Below are positions 14,535 to 16,481 of a DNA stretch of 16,481 nt, one piece after another. Each line of letters begins with the position of its first letter. Within the stretch, counting starts at the first letter, position 1. The notes beneath the pieces were generated by a model. The model was given only the letters and a program-made list of their open reading frames with translations. It did not search any database and was not told where the DNA came from. A program made the translations under genes and the position numbers. This stretch comes from Bacteriovorax sp. UBA1852 (lineage in GTDB: Bacteria > Bdellovibrionota > Bacteriovoracia > Bacteriovoracales > Bacteriovoracaceae): contig DDIK01000105.1 of NCBI GenBank assembly GCA_002338505.1, positions 1-16,481 on the forward strand, read 5' to 3'.

Positions 14535-15290
14535 ATGAATGAAACAAGAATATTAAATTTTAATCATCCTGAGGTAATAAAAACGCTAGAGACAATTACA
14601 CAAGGGTTAAATAATAATAAAGACATTATTAACGCCTGTTACTTGTTTGTTCGAGATGGGATTAAGTTTGGTTACAATGAAAGTGATGATATTTCAGCCT
14701 CTCAAGTTTTGAGTGATGGGTATGGCCAATGTAATACAAAGTCCAACTTACTTTTAGCGCTGTTAAGAGGAGCTGGAATTGAGGCACGTTTCCATGGGTT
14801 TACAATTGATAAAAGGCTTCAGTACGGTGCTGTAACAGGAATATTTTATTTAATGACTCCAAAAGAGATCTTTCATAGCTGGATAGAGGTGAATCATGAT
14901 GGAAAATGGTATAATTTAGAAGGATTCATATTGGATAAAACCTACCTAGACTCTCTTAAAAATTATTTTCCAAGGAACACAAAAACTCTTTGTGGTTACG
15001 GTGTTGCAAGTGATGACTTTCAGAAACCACAAGTTGATTGGAACGGAGATAACGATACCTATATTCAAAAAGAAGGAGTTGTTAGAGACTTAGGTGTATT
15101 TGATTCACCTGATGAATTCTATAATCAATATGGAACGAACCCAACAGGATTAAAGAAGGTTTTGTTTAAGATACTGGTAAGACATATCATGAATAAAAAA
15201 ATATCAAGATTAAGAGAAAGGCAAGTCGTTCAAGATGGCGGTTTGAAAACGTTATGTGGGATTGAAGAAATTGATTCTATTAGCATTTAG
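14535..15290 (+). CDS. Transglutaminase-like (papain-fold) protein of the metal island
   Basis: The 251-residue cytoplasmic protein (no signal peptide) carries a transglutaminase-like core: the nucleophile C66 in DGYGQCNTKSNLLLALLRGAGI, H114 in EIFHSWIEV, and an acidic third residue, E129 or D134, in WYNLEGFILDK. This order (Cys, His, Asp/Glu) is that of the transglutaminase/protease superfamily, which cleaves or rearranges amide bonds. About 110 residues follow the core with no known domain. AGGAGG sits eight bases before the ATG. It lies between the AraC gene and a DUF3703 gene (17-bp gap) on one strand. Its substrate is unknown; cotranscription with metal transporters suggests a resistance-linked job, such as processing a peptide or protein, but that is inference. 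Confidence 0.82.
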   Translation: MNETRILNFNHPEVIKTLETITQGLNNNKDIINACYLFVRDGIKFGYNESDDISASQVLSDGYGQCNTKSNLLLALLRGAGIEARFHGFTIDKRLQYGAVTGIFYLMTPKEIFHSWIEVNHDGKWYNLEGFILDKTYLDSLKNYFPRNTKTLCGYGVASDDFQKPQVDWNGDNDTYIQKEGVVRDLGVFDSPDEFYNQYGTNPTGLKKVLFKILVRHIMNKKISRLRERQVVQDGGLKTLCGIEEIDSISI

Positions 15291-15307
15291 ATTAGTAGAG
15301 GTACCCA

Positions 15308-15646
15308 ATGAATGAAAAAATAAAAAAAATCTTCTATGAACATATAGGAAAGGCTCAAGAATTAATTGAGTTAGGCAGACTAGATGAAGCTTTCTCTACC
15401 TTGGAAATTGCTCATGTCTTAGGACAAAGAAGTATAATACCTCATACGGTATCTCACTTGTATATGCTTAGAATAGGTTTACTTAAAAGAGATGTAAGGG
15501 AAATACTCGGCCAGCTATTTAGAATACCTACAGGGATGATAGGGTCTGCTGTAGGTATATTACCAATAGGAAATACAGGGGGAAGTAATGTGTCACCCTT
15601 TAAGAAAATGAAAACTTCTGATGAAATTAAAGAGCTTATGAAGTAA
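15308..15646 (+). CDS. DUF3703 family protein
   Basis: The 112-residue protein matches the DUF3703 pattern: a helical N-terminus with LDEAFSTLEIAHVLGQRSIIPHTVSHLYML, then RDVREILGQLFRI, a Gly-rich LPIGNTGGSNVSPFKKM segment and a short tail. The conserved H36, H46 and H50 (AHVLGQ, PHTVSH) could bind metal or act in catalysis. No signal peptide or membrane helix. Members often lie next to heavy-metal transporters, but their biochemical function is unknown. GAGG lies upstream of the ATG; the transglutaminase gene ends 17 bp before it and a broken CDF-type gene begins 27 bp after it. Confidence 0.85.
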   Translation: MNEKIKKIFYEHIGKAQELIELGRLDEAFSTLEIAHVLGQRSIIPHTVSHLYMLRIGLLKRDVREILGQLFRIPTGMIGSAVGILPIGNTGGSNVSPFKKMKTSDEIKELMK

Positions 15647-15673
15647 ATAGTAATAGCGTTAAATGAGAAAGAA

Positions 15674-16481
15674 GTGAAGAAAAGTATAATAAAAATTGTA
15701 AAGATGGATTGCCCTTCAGAAATAAAAATGATCGAAGGACTGATGGAGGGTTTGGACTCAACTGCCAAAATGGAGTTTGATTTAGATTCAAGGACTGTGA
15801 ATTTTACCACAGGATTGATAACCAGCAAATCACAGACTCTTTAAAGGCCATTTCTCTTCCCGGCGAATTAATAAGTTCCCAAGAAGTTTCAAAAAATGAT
15901 ATTCCAGATATCGCTCCTAGTGTAGAGGCGAAAACGTTAAAATACCTACTAGGTATAAACCTAACTATGTTTTTTGTTGAAATCATTTTAGGGCTTTATG
16001 CTGAATCTACAGGGCTTCTTGCTGATGGGCTTGATATGTTAGCTGATTCATTTGTGTATGGTTTAAGTCTCTATGCGGTTGGAAAGTCGATTACAATGAA
16101 GCACAAGGCAGCATATTTTAGCGGAATTATGCAAATCTCTCTCGGCCTGCTCTGTTTAGTCGAGGTTGGTCGGAAATTCTATTTTGGGAGTGAGCCACTT
16201 TCTAATTATATGATTGTTGTTTCACTGATTGCACTTTTTGCGAACCTTTGGTGCCTTGCTTTAATTCATAAACATAAAGACGGCGAAGTTCATATGAAGG
16301 CCAGTTGGATATTTTCTGCTAATGATGTAATCGTTAATACAGGAATAATCCTTTCTGGCGTGTTAGTTTATTTTCTAAAGAGTAATGTTCCAGATCTGTT
16401 AATTGGTGGAATTGTTTCTCTTGTTGTAATAAGAGGCGGCATCAGTATTATTAAGCTATCAAAAATCAAGAAAGCAGAGCC
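15674..16481 (+). pseudogene. CDF-family cation transporter with HMA-like N-terminus, broken by a one-base frameshift (3' end outside window)
   Basis: The frame opens at GTG 15674 (GAGAAAG upstream) with an HMA-like segment, IVKMDCPSEIKMIEGLMEGL, as in a known group of CDF-like transporters that start with MDCPSE. Reading reaches RTVNF at 15805 and then hits a TAA at 15842. The next frame, read from 15805, continues smoothly as YHRIDNQQITDSLKAISLPG and then a membrane transporter to the window edge, with ESTGLLADGLDMLADSFVYG (helix 2) and SANDVIVNTGIILSG (helix 5). One extra T in the run at 15802-15805 would restore a single frame, giving RTVNFYHRIDNQQ. It is therefore a frameshifted gene, a sequencing error in a homopolymer, or less likely a slippage site. 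Metal ligands are D...D and D...N rather than HxxxD, so substrate may differ from that of the upstream CDF. Confidence 0.85.

Noticed and set aside
15802..15805. Programmed -1 frameshift site
   Set aside because: The heptamer around the T-run (G AAT TTT) is not a canonical slippery sequence, and no downstream hairpin was seen, so a simple base loss is more likely.
15454..15828. 124-codon minus-strand open frame over the DUF3703 gene
   Set aside because: It overlaps a recognised family on the other strand and has no recognisable product or ribosome binding site.

Overview
The window is A+T-rich (G+C roughly in the mid-30s percent, by eye) and codes for a Gram-negative envelope: outer-membrane efflux proteins, lipoprotein signals and a tripartite RND pump. 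The gene content and style would fit a Bdellovibrionota predator of the Bacteriovorax/Halobacteriovorax type, but that placement is a guess. No rRNA, tRNA, CRISPR array or insertion sequence was recognised.

Left end (1-745, minus strand): the N-terminal third or so of a family 5 (peptide/nickel type) ABC solute-binding protein, running off the window. A 588-bp gene-free stretch follows, holding a compact cluster of TTGCA/TGCAA palindromes.

Defence-like module (1334-4212, plus strand): a DUF4297/Cap4-type PD-(D/E)XK nuclease protein followed by an SMC/Rad50-like ABC ATPase with a CPTC hook. This pairing resembles Lamassu-Cap4 (DdmABC) and ABC-three-component anti-phage or anti-plasmid systems. 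The usual middle component is missing. In its place only a 55-codon overlapping reading frame joins the two genes.

Metal-resistance island (4474 to right end, all plus strand): a Cys/His-rich exported protein (CzcI-like), then a tightly packed series that is probably one operon from 5100 onward. It holds a CzcC-type outer-membrane factor, an unknown lipoprotein, a second and divergent outer-membrane factor, an unknown six-cysteine secreted protein, and a His/Asp-rich 'mini-CzcB' lacking the adaptor core. Next come a CzcA heavy-metal RND pump, a YHS-like lipoprotein, a CDF zinc-type transporter and an AraC regulator. The island ends with a transglutaminase-like protein, a DUF3703 protein and a second CDF-family transporter broken by a one-base frameshift and cut by the window edge. 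The likely scheme is that CDF proteins move Zn/Co/Cd to the periplasm, His-rich periplasmic proteins bind it, CzcA with one or both outer-membrane factors expels it, and the AraC protein controls expression. The AraC role is inferred from position.

The points most worth a second look are the two-gene nuclease/ATPase module with its small overlapping frame, the adaptor-less CzcB, the doubled outer-membrane factors and the frameshifted transporter.
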